A DNA stretch of 16,688 bases from positions 1 to 16,688 of the forward strand of contig CAYZYO010000050.1 in the NCBI GenBank assembly GCA_964482585.1, in the 5' to 3' direction. The position numbers and the translations under genes were made by a program. A model generated the notes under the pieces. It saw nothing but the letters and a program-made list of their open reading frames with translations, ran no database searches and was not told the DNA's origin. This document shows, in pieces, positions 1-6,601 of the stretch. The DNA is from CAYZYO01 sp964482585. GTDB taxonomy: Bacteria; Bacillota; Syntrophomonadia; Syntrophomonadales; Syntrophomonadaceae. How positions within the stretch are numbered: the stretch's first letter is position 1; every line of letters starts with the position of its first letter.

Positions 1-91
1 CCGATTTATCGGACCTAATGAAGCATTTTTATTTATTTAACTGCAAAACTCGGGATACCGTTTCCTACGATCTGGTTTATTTCATATATTA

Positions 92-120
92 TTGACATAA
101 GCAAGAAATCCCCCTATAAT
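92..120 (+). promoter_or_regulatory. Consensus sigma-A promoter of the tRNA-Leu gene
   Basis: A perfect -35 hexamer TTGACA (92-97) and a perfect -10 hexamer TATAAT (115-120) are separated by exactly 17 nt. Transcription should begin near 127, about 40 nt before the mature tRNA 5' end, leaving a short leader for RNase P to remove. Full-consensus promoters are typical of stable RNA genes in Firmicutes. Confidence 0.85.
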
Positions 121-166
121 ATTTAGGTACGTTAAGTTTTAGCGTTATTATGTCTTCTATCTTTAT

Positions 167-251
167 GCGGATGTGGCGGAATTGGCAGACGCACCAGACT
201 TAGGATCTGGCGCCGCGAGGTGTGGAGGTTCGAGTCCTCTCATCCGCACCA
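167..251 (+). tRNA. tRNA-Leu (anticodon UAG), CCA encoded
   Basis: The acceptor stem GCGGATG (167-173) pairs perfectly with CATCCGC (241-247), followed by discriminator A248 and an encoded CCA (249-251). The anticodon stem CCAGA/TCTGG (194-198/206-210) encloses a seven-base loop with anticodon TAG at 201-203, which reads CUN leucine codons. A long class II variable arm lies at about 211-223. The T arm is 224-240 with loop TTCGAGT. Class II architecture, the D-loop GG and the UAG anticodon together identify leucine. It stands alone, with its own promoter upstream and a terminator downstream. No integrase or repeated tRNA 3' end is seen nearby. Confidence 0.97.
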
Positions 252-262
252 TAAGAAAAATC

Positions 263-285
263 GGGGGTGTAGACTCCCTTTTTTT
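263..285. terminator. Intrinsic terminator after tRNA-Leu, possibly bidirectional
   Basis: A six-pair stem GGGGGT/ACTCCC (263-268/273-278, one G-U pair) with a four-base loop is followed on the plus strand by seven T residues (279-285). Read on the minus strand, the same stem is followed by GATTTTT. It may therefore also stop transcription coming from the aldo/keto reductase gene on the other strand, whose stop codon lies about 25 nt away. Confidence 0.75.
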
Positions 286-311
286 GTTTTCTGGTTTAAT
301 GCCACTTCAAT

Positions 312-1151
312 CTAAAAATTCACCTTGTCCGGATCAAGGCCCAGACGTTGGTTTTGATTCATGCCGTCTATTTTCAGCATATCCTCCGGGCTCAACTCGA
401 AATCAAATATCTGCGAGTTTTCAATAATACGTTTTTTATTTGCTGACTTAGGTATGGTAACAATACCGTTTTGGATATCCCAGCGTAAAACAATCTGGGC
501 TGGAGTCTTATCGTATTTGACAGCCAGGTTGAGCAGGGTCGGTTTATTCAGATTACCTCTCATCAGCGGACTCCATGCTTCCATTTGAATACCCTGTTGC
601 CGGCAGAACTGCAGGATCTCTTTTTGGGTCAGCAGGGGATGACATTCTACCTGGTTTACAGCCGGAACAACTCCTGTGTCTTCTACTATTTGCTTTATGT
701 GAGCGATCTGGTGATTGCTTACACCAATCGCTCTGACTACTCCTTCCCGGTACAGATGAACAAGTGCTTTCCAGGTTTCGCGATATTTACCGGGAACCGG
801 CCAATGCACTAAATATAAATCAATGTAGTCGACACCCAGTTTTCTGCGGCTTTTTTCAAAGGCCTGCAGGGTTGATTCGTACCCCTGGTCACTATTCCAG
901 ACCTTGGTAGTTATAAAGAGTTCCTCACGCGCAATTCCACATTCACGAACAGCCTGGCCTACTCCCCTCTCATTCTGGTAAAAGGCAGCGGTATCAATAC
1001 TGCGATAACCAGCAGCCACAGCGTATCTCACTGCATTTATTACTTCTTCTCCTTCACGAGTTTTATACACTCCCAAGCCTAACCAGGGCATCTTTACTCC
1101 ATTGTTTAATACCGGTCCCCCAGTAAATGCGCTGGAGCTTATATGATTCAT
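312..1151 (-). CDS. Aldo/keto reductase (AKR, YvgN/2,5-diketogluconate reductase-like)
   Basis: This is a cytosolic NADPH-dependent reductase of the AKR superfamily, predicted to fold as a TIM barrel. Such enzymes reduce aldehydes and ketones such as methylglyoxal, but the substrate cannot be set from sequence. The classical catalytic tetrad is present: Asp53 and Tyr58 (in SIDTAAFYQNERGVG), Lys83 (TTKVWN) and His116 (LYLVHWP). The C-terminal IPKSANKKRIIEN segment is the usual NADPH 2'-phosphate-binding region. At 279 residues it has the normal length for the small bacterial AKRs. The start is taken at 1151, not the upstream ATG at 1172: AGGAGG at 1159-1164 lies 7 nt before 1151 and would be inside the longer frame. 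It is last in the cluster behind the queuosine transporter gene, 21 nt away, and is probably co-transcribed with it. The two functions have no evident link. Confidence 0.93.
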   Translation of the reverse strand: MNHISSSAFTGGPVLNNGVKMPWLGLGVYKTREGEEVINAVRYAVAAGYRSIDTAAFYQNERGVGQAVRECGIAREELFITTKVWNSDQGYESTLQAFEKSRRKLGVDYIDLYLVHWPVPGKYRETWKALVHLYREGVVRAIGVSNHQIAHIKQIVEDTGVVPAVNQVECHPLLTQKEILQFCRQQGIQMEAWSPLMRGNLNKPTLLNLAVKYDKTPAQIVLRWDIQNGIVTIPKSANKKRIIENSQIFDFELSPEDMLKIDGMNQNQRLGLDPDKVNF

Positions 1152-1172
1152 TTCCACACCTCCTACCTTCAT

Positions 1173-1817
1173 CTACAATGAGCTGCTCGTATCACGTAAA
1201 ATATAGCCATCTTCATTCCTGGCCCAATTAACAAGCAAATAAGCTAAAGGAGTTCCGGCAACAGCTTCAATTAGCACCTTAACCAGGTATTGACTTATTA
1301 ACATGGTAATTAAAATATTGTTGGGCACAACACCAAAAAAAGCTACGGTAATGAAGATCCCGGTATCAAATATTTGGCCTACAACAGAAGAGCCAATAGT
1401 GCGAACAAAGAGCAGCTTCATTCCCGTCCACTCTTTAATTTTTTCTAAGGACCAGCTGTTAATCAGTTCCCCAAACAGGTATCCGATAAAACTAGCCAGG
1501 ACAATTCGCGGTACCATGCCAAAGATAGCCATATAGGCATCCTGATTGGGCCAGGTTGCAGCTGGTGGCAGAAGACCACCTAAACCGGTAAAAATCACCA
1601 TAACGAGGTTGGCTGCAAAACCTGTATATATTACCTTTTTAGCATAATGGTATCCCCAGACTTCGGTTAATACATCTCCTATCATGAAACAAAAAGGATA
1701 GATTATCACTGCTGCAGGCAGAACCAATAAGCCAACGGTTATCAGCTTGGCTGCCAGAATATTGCTTATTAATAGTGATACCACAAATGATATTGATATA
1801 ATTTCTCGTTTGCTCAT
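1173..1817 (-). CDS. yhhQ: Queuosine precursor transporter (YhhQ / VUT family)
   Basis: This is an integral membrane protein of 214 residues with about six hydrophobic segments, matching the YhhQ (DUF165, VUT) family. The family imports queuosine precursors such as preQ0 and preQ1 for tRNA modification. Family hallmarks are visible: ISNILAAKLI near the N terminus, a YPFCFMIGDVLTEVWGY segment in the first third, and RTIGSSVVGQIFDTGIF in the second half. The Asp/Glu-rich DVLTEV and polar GQIFDT segments inside hydrophobic surroundings are characteristic. Start ATG at 1817 has AAGGAG six nt upstream. It lies 81 nt downstream of the Spo0E-like gene and directly upstream of the aldo/keto reductase. 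I looked for a preQ1 riboswitch in the short leader and did not find one. The family call is firm; the exact substrate is inferred from the family. Confidence 0.9.
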   Translation of the reverse strand: MSKREIISISFVVSLLISNILAAKLITVGLLVLPAAVIIYPFCFMIGDVLTEVWGYHYAKKVIYTGFAANLVMVIFTGLGGLLPPAATWPNQDAYMAIFGMVPRIVLASFIGYLFGELINSWSLEKIKEWTGMKLLFVRTIGSSVVGQIFDTGIFITVAFFGVVPNNILITMLISQYLVKVLIEAVAGTPLAYLLVNWARNEDGYILRDTSSSL

Positions 1818-1898
1818 ACTCTACTCCTTTTTTATTTATTAATCTATTTTAGCCTGTAATTTATTATTAGAAAACCCCGAAGATAAACGATGATCGTA

Positions 1899-2060
1899 TT
1901 AATTGTATTTAAGTCTATAATACTCATTAATTAATTTATCCAGTTTTTTGCTTTTTTTGTAAACCTTTGGATCTCTAAGCCCTTTTTCTATTCCTATGAT
2001 GTTTAATTCTCTTCGCAAGTCTTCTATTTCTTGTAAAAGCTGTTTTTTATTATGCTGCAT
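1899..2060 (-). CDS. Spo0E-family small protein (putative aspartyl-phosphate phosphatase)
   Basis: This 53-residue open frame is below the usual ORF length cut-off. It ends with YKKSKKLDKLINEYYRL, which carries the Spo0E signature S-x-x-L-D-x-L-I (Ser37, Leu40, Asp41, Leu43, Ile44). Before it come an N-terminal helix rich in Lys, Glu and Leu and a central turn (GIEKGLRDPKV). Spo0E family proteins are two-helix hairpins of about 45-85 residues that dephosphorylate the sporulation regulator Spo0A~P. The Asp in this motif is important for activity. Start ATG at 2060 has AGGAG eleven nt upstream, and a plausible promoter lies at 2095-2123. It is the first gene of the minus-strand cluster. The family assignment is fairly confident. 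Which response regulator it acts on, and whether it controls sporulation at all, is inference. Confidence 0.85.
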   Translation of the reverse strand: MQHNKKQLLQEIEDLRRELNIIGIEKGLRDPKVYKKSKKLDKLINEYYRLKYN

Positions 2061-2094
2061 TTAATATTTATCTCCTATTTTTTTGGCCTCTGCT

Positions 2095-2123
2095 ATGATA
2101 TATCTTTCACAAGGTTTATGCAA
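2095..2123 (-). promoter_or_regulatory. Putative sigma-A promoter of the Spo0E-like/yhhQ/AKR cluster
   Basis: On the minus strand, TTGCAT (-35, 2123-2118) and TATCAT (-10, 2100-2095) are separated by exactly 17 nt. Transcription would begin near 2088, giving a leader of about 28 nt before the Spo0E-like start. The hexamers match consensus at four and five of six positions respectively. Confidence 0.5.
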
Positions 2124-2162
2124 CATAATTCTCTTATTATGAAATCTTTAAACAGGGAAGGC

Positions 2163-2179
2163 TAATTTAATCTAAATTA
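2163..2179. promoter_or_regulatory. Perfect AT-only inverted repeat in the divergent intergenic region
   Basis: TAATTTA-ATC-TAAATTA is a 7-bp perfect dyad with a 3-bp centre. It lies between the divergent promoter candidates of the Spo0E-like cluster (2095-2123) and the CorC-like gene (2250-2258). The geometry would suit a dimeric repressor, but the surroundings are very AT-rich, so chance is a real alternative. The rest of the 2061-2341 gap shows only the promoter-like elements. Confidence 0.3.
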
Positions 2180-2249
2180 ATGCACTAAAGAAATATATAA
2201 ATTATTGCCATATGCTGTTATTATTAATTAAATTGTCGTGCTTTAATAA

Positions 2250-2258
2250 TGTTATAAT
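2250..2258 (+). promoter_or_regulatory. Putative extended -10 promoter of the CorC-like gene
   Basis: TGTTATAAT contains a perfect TATAAT (2253-2258) preceded by the TGn extended -10 motif. No good -35 exists at 16-18 nt; TTGTCG at 2233-2238 is only 14 nt away. Transcription would start near 2265, giving a leader of roughly 77 nt before the ATG at 2342. A second TATAAT lies at 2304-2309, also without a good -35. Confidence 0.4.
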
Positions 2259-2341
2259 AGATTATATTAAAATGATCTATAAGCAATATCACGTTATAAA
2301 AATTATAATAATTGCCTGGAAGATAAGGAAAAATATTTAGT

Positions 2342-3673
2342 ATGCAAGATTTTATAAGCTTACAAACTTTATTGAGCATTTTTAATATTCTGGTAGCTCT
2401 ACTGCTGGTGGCACTAAATGGAATCTTTGTAGCTGCTGAATTTGCTTTTGTAAAAGTGCGTCCCACCCGCATAGCTCAGTTAGTTTCTGAAAATAATAAT
2501 AATGCCCTAATAACCCAGGATTGTATTCAAAACATTGATGCCTATCTTTCTGTAAGCCAGTTGGGGATAACACTATCAAGCCTTGGATTGGGTTGGTTAG
2601 GCGAACCTGCGGTAGCTGATTTAGTAGCACCGGTGTTATTTGAATGGGGAATTAACTCTTCCACAGTAGTGCATTCTATTTCGTTTATTATTGCTTTTGG
2701 GTTAATTACATTTCTACATGTTGTATTTGGTGAATTGGCTCCTAAATCACTAGCTATTCAAAAGGCAGAATCTATTTCACTGTGGCTGGCCCGGCCTATG
2801 CGGTTTTTCTATTATATTTTTTATCCAGCAGTTGCACTGTTAAATGGTACTGCCAATAAAATAATAGTTTTGTTAGGATTTCAGGCTGCAAATAAAACTG
2901 AAGAAACCCATACAGAGGAAGAGCTTAGAATGCTGATATCAGAGAGCTTTCAAGGAGGACAGATAAAGGAAAGCGAACAAGAGCTCCTGCAAAATGTTTT
3001 TCGCTTTGAAGAACGAGTTGCGGAAGAAATTATGGTACCACGGCCTGAAGTTGTCTTTCTCAATATTAATAACAGCCTGGAAGAGAATATGAATCTAGCA
3101 AGACGATCAGGGCATACCCGTTATCCGGTTATTGATAAAAGCCCGGATAATGTTATCGGGGCTATTAATATTAAAGATATCGTATATAATATGGAGCTTA
3201 AGAGTATTAAGGATATTATACGGGATATTATGTTTATCCCGGAAGGAATGCCTATTGACCATTTATTACATACCTTTCAGGCCAAACACCAGCACTTGGC
3301 AGTAGTTATTAATGAATATGGAGGAACCTCAGGAATAGTAACCCTGGAAAATGTTTTGGAGGAACTTGTTGGAGAAATTCAAGATGAATTTGATAATGAG
3401 GAACCAGAGATACTAATCGAAGATACTGGTACCTTAATTGTAGGCGGCAGAATGTTTATTGATGAAGCTATAGAACGCTTCGGCCTCTTAATACCTGACC
3501 AACACCAGTATAATACCCTTGCCGGTTATATGCTTGGCAGGTTGGGCAAACGCCCTCAGGTAGGCGATATTATTATTCAGGGAAATACAAAAATGGAAGT
3601 TGCTAAAATGCAGGGAATGCGTATCGATAGAATTCGCATTTATCCAATCTCTCATAAGAAACCAGACCTATAA
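2342..3673 (+). CDS. CNNM/DUF21-CBS-CorC_HlyC membrane protein (hemolysin-like, YhdP/YugS type)
   Basis: This is an integral membrane protein of 443 residues with the standard three-part architecture. A CNNM (DUF21) domain covers about 10-200, with hydrophobic segments near 10-32, 90-105 and 110-130 and the conserved FGELAPKSLAIQKAE. A CBS pair covers about 225-350 (EIMVPRPEVVFL, TRYPVIDKSPDNVIGAINIKDI and VVINEYGGTSGIVTLENVLEELVGEI). A C-terminal CorC_HlyC domain follows from about 360 (GGRMFIDEAIERFG, NTLAGYMLGRLG). Relatives are linked to magnesium or cobalt homeostasis and are proposed Mg2+ exporters. The older name hemolysin is not supported by function. The ATG at 2342 is preceded by a modest AAGGA about 12 nt upstream. 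The gene stands alone, divergent from the Spo0E-like cluster and convergent with the his operon. The exact ion is unknown. Confidence 0.92.
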   Translation: MQDFISLQTLLSIFNILVALLLVALNGIFVAAEFAFVKVRPTRIAQLVSENNNNALITQDCIQNIDAYLSVSQLGITLSSLGLGWLGEPAVADLVAPVLFEWGINSSTVVHSISFIIAFGLITFLHVVFGELAPKSLAIQKAESISLWLARPMRFFYYIFYPAVALLNGTANKIIVLLGFQAANKTEETHTEEELRMLISESFQGGQIKESEQELLQNVFRFEERVAEEIMVPRPEVVFLNINNSLEENMNLARRSGHTRYPVIDKSPDNVIGAINIKDIVYNMELKSIKDIIRDIMFIPEGMPIDHLLHTFQAKHQHLAVVINEYGGTSGIVTLENVLEELVGEIQDEFDNEEPEILIEDTGTLIVGGRMFIDEAIERFGLLIPDQHQYNTLAGYMLGRLGKRPQVGDIIIQGNTKMEVAKMQGMRIDRIRIYPISHKKPDL

Positions 3674-3679
3674 GATAAT

Positions 3680-3725
3680 AAATAGATTTCTATATTCAAA
3701 ATAACTATAGCAACATCTATTTTTT
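3680..3725. terminator. Weak AT-rich hairpin between convergent genes, possible terminator
   Basis: AAATAGAT (3680-3687) pairs with ATCTATTT (3715-3722), enclosing a second short stem CTATA/TATAG (3690-3694/3706-3710), and is followed by a T run to 3725. It sits between the convergent ends of the CorC-like gene and hisIE, where a terminator is expected. The stem lacks a GC-rich core, so its strength is doubtful. Confidence 0.35.
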
Positions 3726-3738
3726 CAATAAGGTTTGT

Positions 3739-4389
3739 TTACCGCCGGGATTTTAGTTCGGTAAATAAATCCGGGAGCTGCACTCCCTGTTCTACCAGTA
3801 AAACCATGAGATGGTAAAGTAAATCGGAAGCCTCATAAATTACTTCATCTTTTTCCCTGTTTTTAGCAGCTATTATAACTTCAGCACTTTCTTCCCCCAC
3901 TTTTTTAAGTATCTTATCCAGACCTTTATCAAAAAGATAGGTGGTATACGAACCTTCCGGCATTTTCTTTTGCCGATCAGCTATAATGTCATATAATTCA
4001 AATAATATTCCCGGCCCTGCTTTGGCTGAATCATACACTTTATCCGCATTAAATACAACTTTTTCCACTTCTGTTCCATCAATGTCCCGGTAAAAACAGG
4101 AATAATGACCAGTATGACAGGCGGCTCCGGTCTGTTTAACCTGGATAAGCAGGGTATCTTCATCACAATCATAGAATATTTTTTTAACTTCCTGTATATG
4201 CCCTGAACGTTCACCCTTCATCCATAATTGCTGACGGCTGCGGGAAAAAAACCAGGTCCTGCCAGTTTCCAAGGTTTTATTAAAAGACTGGGCATTCATA
4301 TAGGCCATCATCAGTACCTGGCCACTCTTATAGTCCTGAATAATAGCTGGAATAAGTCCTTTTTCATCAAAGTTAATTTTATCAATCAT
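3739..4389 (-). CDS. hisIE: Bifunctional phosphoribosyl-AMP cyclohydrolase / phosphoribosyl-ATP pyrophosphatase HisIE
   Basis: This fusion enzyme carries out the second and third steps of histidine synthesis. The HisE half hydrolyses PR-ATP to PR-AMP, and the HisI half opens the adenine ring to ProFAR. HisI covers residues 1 to about 110 and shows the metal motif YDCDEDTLL (Asp74, Cys75, Asp76, Asp78) plus Cys91 and Cys98 in GAACHTGHYSCF. HisE covers about 130-216 and shows LYDIIADRQ, GSYTTYLFDKG, KVGEESAEVIIAAKN and EASDLLYHLMVLL, the all-alpha MazG-like fold with its acidic metal site. At 216 residues it is normal for the fused form. Its ATG overlaps the hisF stop by 4 nt (ATGA), so translation is probably coupled. 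It is the last gene of the his cluster. Confidence 0.97.
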   Translation of the reverse strand: MIDKINFDEKGLIPAIIQDYKSGQVLMMAYMNAQSFNKTLETGRTWFFSRSRQQLWMKGERSGHIQEVKKIFYDCDEDTLLIQVKQTGAACHTGHYSCFYRDIDGTEVEKVVFNADKVYDSAKAGPGILFELYDIIADRQKKMPEGSYTTYLFDKGLDKILKKVGEESAEVIIAAKNREKDEVIYEASDLLYHLMVLLVEQGVQLPDLFTELKSRR

Positions 4390-5144
4390 AATCTAACAGG
4401 TACTCCTTTATCACTCAAGTATTGTTTAGCCTCTTTTATTGTATATTCCTGGTAATGAAATATTGAGGCACATAATACCGCATCTGCCTTACCTTTCACA
4501 ATCCCCTCATATAGGTGCAGAAGGCTGCCAACACCTCCAGAAGCAATTACTGGAATATTAACCAGCTCACTAACAGCTGCTGTTAGTTCCAAATCATAGC
4601 CATCTTTGGTTCCATCTTTATCCATACTGGTTAAGAGTATTTCCCCGGCCCCCAGCTTTTCAACCTTTTTTGCCCAATCCAGTACATCCAATCCTGTAGC
4701 TGTTTTCCCTCCATTAATATACACTTCCCATGAGTGGTCACCGGTTTTTTTGCCATCTATAGCTACAACAATGCACTGGCTGCCAAATTTGAGTGCTCCC
4801 TCGGTAATAATCGTCGAATCCTTGACTGCCGCGGAATTAATTGAAACCTTATCAGCACCTGCCTTAAGTATATTACGAATATCATCTACAGTGCTTATTC
4901 CACCACCAACCGCAAAGGGAATAAATACTTCTTTGGCAGTTTCTCTTACTACATCAACCATGGTTTTTCTTCCTTCAGCAGATGCACTTATATCCAGGAA
5001 AACCAGCTCATCGGCCCCTTCGCTATCATAAAAAGCGGCTAATTCTACCGGATCTCCTGCATCACGGAGGTTTTCAAAGTTTATCCCTTTAACCACTTTT
5101 CCATTATGCACATCTAAACAGGGAATAATTCTTTTTGCCAGCAT
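4386..5144 (-). CDS. hisF: Imidazole glycerol phosphate synthase cyclase subunit HisF
   Basis: This is the cyclase half of the HisH-HisF complex, a (beta/alpha)8 barrel. It uses ammonia from HisH to convert PRFAR into imidazole glycerol phosphate and AICAR. The two catalytic aspartates are at the expected places: Asp11 (RIIPCLDV) and Asp130 (VVAIDGKK). Phosphate-binding loops FAVGGGIS and VIASGGVGS are present. The start is taken at 5144: MLAKRIIPCLDV is the family N terminus, and AAGAGGAG (5154-5161) lies 9 nt upstream. This gives 252 residues, the usual length. A frame-extending ATG at 5171 overlaps the hisA stop but has only a weak ribosome binding site. hisA ends 26 nt upstream, and the hisF stop overlaps the hisIE start. 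Confidence 0.98.
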   Translation of the reverse strand: MLAKRIIPCLDVHNGKVVKGINFENLRDAGDPVELAAFYDSEGADELVFLDISASAEGRKTMVDVVRETAKEVFIPFAVGGGISTVDDIRNILKAGADKVSINSAAVKDSTIITEGALKFGSQCIVVAIDGKKTGDHSWEVYINGGKTATGLDVLDWAKKVEKLGAGEILLTSMDKDGTKDGYDLELTAAVSELVNIPVIASGGVGSLLHLYEGIVKGKADAVLCASIFHYQEYTIKEAKQYLSDKGVPVRL

Positions 5145-5170
5145 TAAATCCAACTCCTCTTGCCTATTCA

Positions 5171-5896
5171 TTATATTGCTGCCTCAATAGCTTCGGCTAA
5201 ACTTAATTTTCCATCATATAGTGCTTTGCCAATGATAGCACCAATGACCCCAATTTCTTTCATAGCTTTAAGCTCTTTTATATTATCTATAGTAGACACG
5301 CCACCAGAAGCTATTATTTCCAGCCCGGTTTGATCTGCCATTTCTGCAGTAGATGCTAAATTAGGTCCCTCTAAAAGACCATCACGGGCAATATCGGTAA
5401 AGACTGCGGTTTTAAGCCCCAATGATTTCATCTGTTTACCAAAATTCAATGCAGAAATACTGCATGTTGATACCCAGCCTTCAACAGCCACCTGTCCATC
5501 ACGGGCATCAAGCCCCAGCACTATTTTATCTGGACCAAATCTATCTAAAAGGTTTTTAATGAAATCAGGACTGGAAACCGCACGGGTACCAATTATTACC
5601 CTTTGAGCACCTATTGCCAATAGAGCTTCAACATCATCCATACTACGCAAACCGCCTCCTACCTGAAAAGGTATTGTAACCATATCTGCTATGTTTTTAA
5701 TAGCCTTTAAATTCTGGGGACTACCTTTAAAAGCCCCATCAAGATCAACAATATGTAACCAGGATGCACTCTGCTCTTGAAAAGAACGGGCAACATTTGC
5801 TGGTGTATCTGAATAGACAGTTTTTTCACTTGCTTTCCCCTGTATTAATCGAACACACTGTCCATCTTTTAAATCTATAGCGGGAAATATTATCAT
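5171..5896 (-). CDS. hisA: ProFAR isomerase HisA
   Basis: HisA performs the Amadori isomerisation of ProFAR to PRFAR, the step before HisHF. It is a half-barrel-duplicated TIM barrel homologous to HisF. Asp8 (FPAIDLKDG) and Asp130 (VLGLDARDG) match the catalytic pair, and Thr167 (FTDIARDG) the conserved threonine. Phosphate loops FQVGGGLRS and IIASGGVST are visible. I chose ATG 5896, giving 241 residues. AAGAGG (5904-5909) is 7 nt upstream of it, while the GTG at 5899, one codon earlier, would be only 4 nt away. The gene is separated from hisH by 75 nt, which contain a hairpin. Confidence 0.98.
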   Translation of the reverse strand: MIIFPAIDLKDGQCVRLIQGKASEKTVYSDTPANVARSFQEQSASWLHIVDLDGAFKGSPQNLKAIKNIADMVTIPFQVGGGLRSMDDVEALLAIGAQRVIIGTRAVSSPDFIKNLLDRFGPDKIVLGLDARDGQVAVEGWVSTCSISALNFGKQMKSLGLKTAVFTDIARDGLLEGPNLASTAEMADQTGLEIIASGGVSTIDNIKELKAMKEIGVIGAIIGKALYDGKLSLAEAIEAAI

Positions 5897-5940
5897 CACA
5901 GCACCTCTTATTATTTTAGAATAGAGTTAATTTTTATAAA

Positions 5941-5973
5941 AACAGAGTAAAAATCTGGCCGACATACTCTGTT
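5941..5973 (-). terminator. Hairpin with short U-run between hisH and hisA (attenuator or processing element)
   Basis: AACAGAGTA (5941-5949) and TACTCTGTT (5965-5973) form a perfect 9-bp stem with a 15-nt loop. In the minus-strand mRNA the stem is followed directly by a short U run (UUUAU). The right arm reaches into the hisH stop codon (5972-5974). It resembles a weak intrinsic terminator inside an operon, or an mRNA-stabilising or processing hairpin. No leader peptide or alternative pairing was found. Confidence 0.5.
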
Positions 5974-6577
5974 ATATTTCAGCAAAGTTTTTTAAAACCT
6001 CAAGTCCTATACTGCCTGATTTCTCCGGGTGGAACTGGGTAGCAAACAGGTTGTCTTTCTCCACCGCGCAGATGAAATCCAGGCCATAATCACTAACCGC
6101 TGCAGCAAAGGAATTATCCTCTGGAACAACATAATATGAATGAACAAAATAGAAATAGCTGCCTGGTAAGATGTTTTTAAATAACTGACTCCCGGGATCT
6201 GGTTTTACTTCATTCCAACCCATATGAGGCACTTTATAAAATGACGGGAGCTTAAATTTTATTACCCTTCCCTGGATAATATCCAGGCCTTTATGAACTC
6301 CATTTTCTTCACTTTCAGTAAAAAGAAGCTGCAGTCCCAGGCAAACCCCTAGTAAAGGTTTGCTTTCCTTTACTATTCTATAAATAGTTCTATCTAATCC
6401 GGTATCCTGTAAACTGTTTATAGCATCGCCAAAAGCGCCTACACCAGGCAATACTACTCTATCAGCACTTAAAATGTCATCCGGTTTGCTGGATATAAAT
6501 GTTTTATACCCCAGCTTTAAAAAGGCATTTTTTACACTGGCCAGGTTTCCCATACCATAATCTATTATTGCTATCAA
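5972..6577 (-). CDS. hisH: Imidazole glycerol phosphate synthase glutaminase subunit HisH
   Basis: This class I glutamine amidotransferase subunit hydrolyses glutamine and channels ammonia into HisF. The triad is complete: Cys79 in LLGVCLGLQLL, and His183 and Glu185 in TQFHPEKSG. The oxyanion-strand motif LPGVGAFGDA is present. At 201 residues it is of normal length. The start codon is TTG at 6577, with AGGAGG (6589-6594) 11 nt upstream. The encoded MIAIIDYGMGNLASV is exactly the conserved family N terminus, so the unusual start is well supported. It follows hisB by 24 nt and precedes hisA, the usual hisBHAF order. Confidence 0.97.
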   Translation of the reverse strand: MIAIIDYGMGNLASVKNAFLKLGYKTFISSKPDDILSADRVVLPGVGAFGDAINSLQDTGLDRTIYRIVKESKPLLGVCLGLQLLFTESEENGVHKGLDIIQGRVIKFKLPSFYKVPHMGWNEVKPDPGSQLFKNILPGSYFYFVHSYYVVPEDNSFAAAVSDYGLDFICAVEKDNLFATQFHPEKSGSIGLEVLKNFAEI

Positions 6578-6601
6578 ATATACCCTGTCCTCCTAAAGTA
6601 T

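Noticed and set aside
1..91. Palindrome CCGATTTATCGG at the left edge and the AT-rich stretch after it
   Set aside because: The stem is only five pairs with a two-base loop and no T-run directly after it. The upstream context is missing, so neither a terminator nor another element can be supported.
167..311. tRNA-Leu as an integration site for a genomic island
   Set aside because: No integrase, no repeated tRNA 3' end and no phage-like genes are seen. The following genes look like ordinary chromosomal genes.
1149..1172. ATG at 1172 as the start of the aldo/keto reductase
   Set aside because: The AGGAGG ribosome binding site lies inside this extension and is ideally spaced for the ATG at 1151. 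The seven extra residues do not match the family.
1818..1898. Possible preQ1 riboswitch in the leader of the queuosine precursor transporter gene
   Set aside because: Such transporters are often preQ1-controlled, so I checked the 81 nt upstream. There is no C-rich loop stem followed by an A-rich tail that could form the preQ1-I pseudoknot.
2233..2258. TTGTCG/TATAAT as a standard sigma-A promoter
   Set aside because: The spacer is only 14 nt, too short for a normal promoter. The extended -10 interpretation was kept instead.
4606..5031. Plus-strand 141-residue open frame opposite hisF
   Set aside because: It is antisense to a clear hisF with all catalytic residues. It has a low-complexity Ser/Thr/Pro-rich product, no recognisable domain and no good ribosome binding site.
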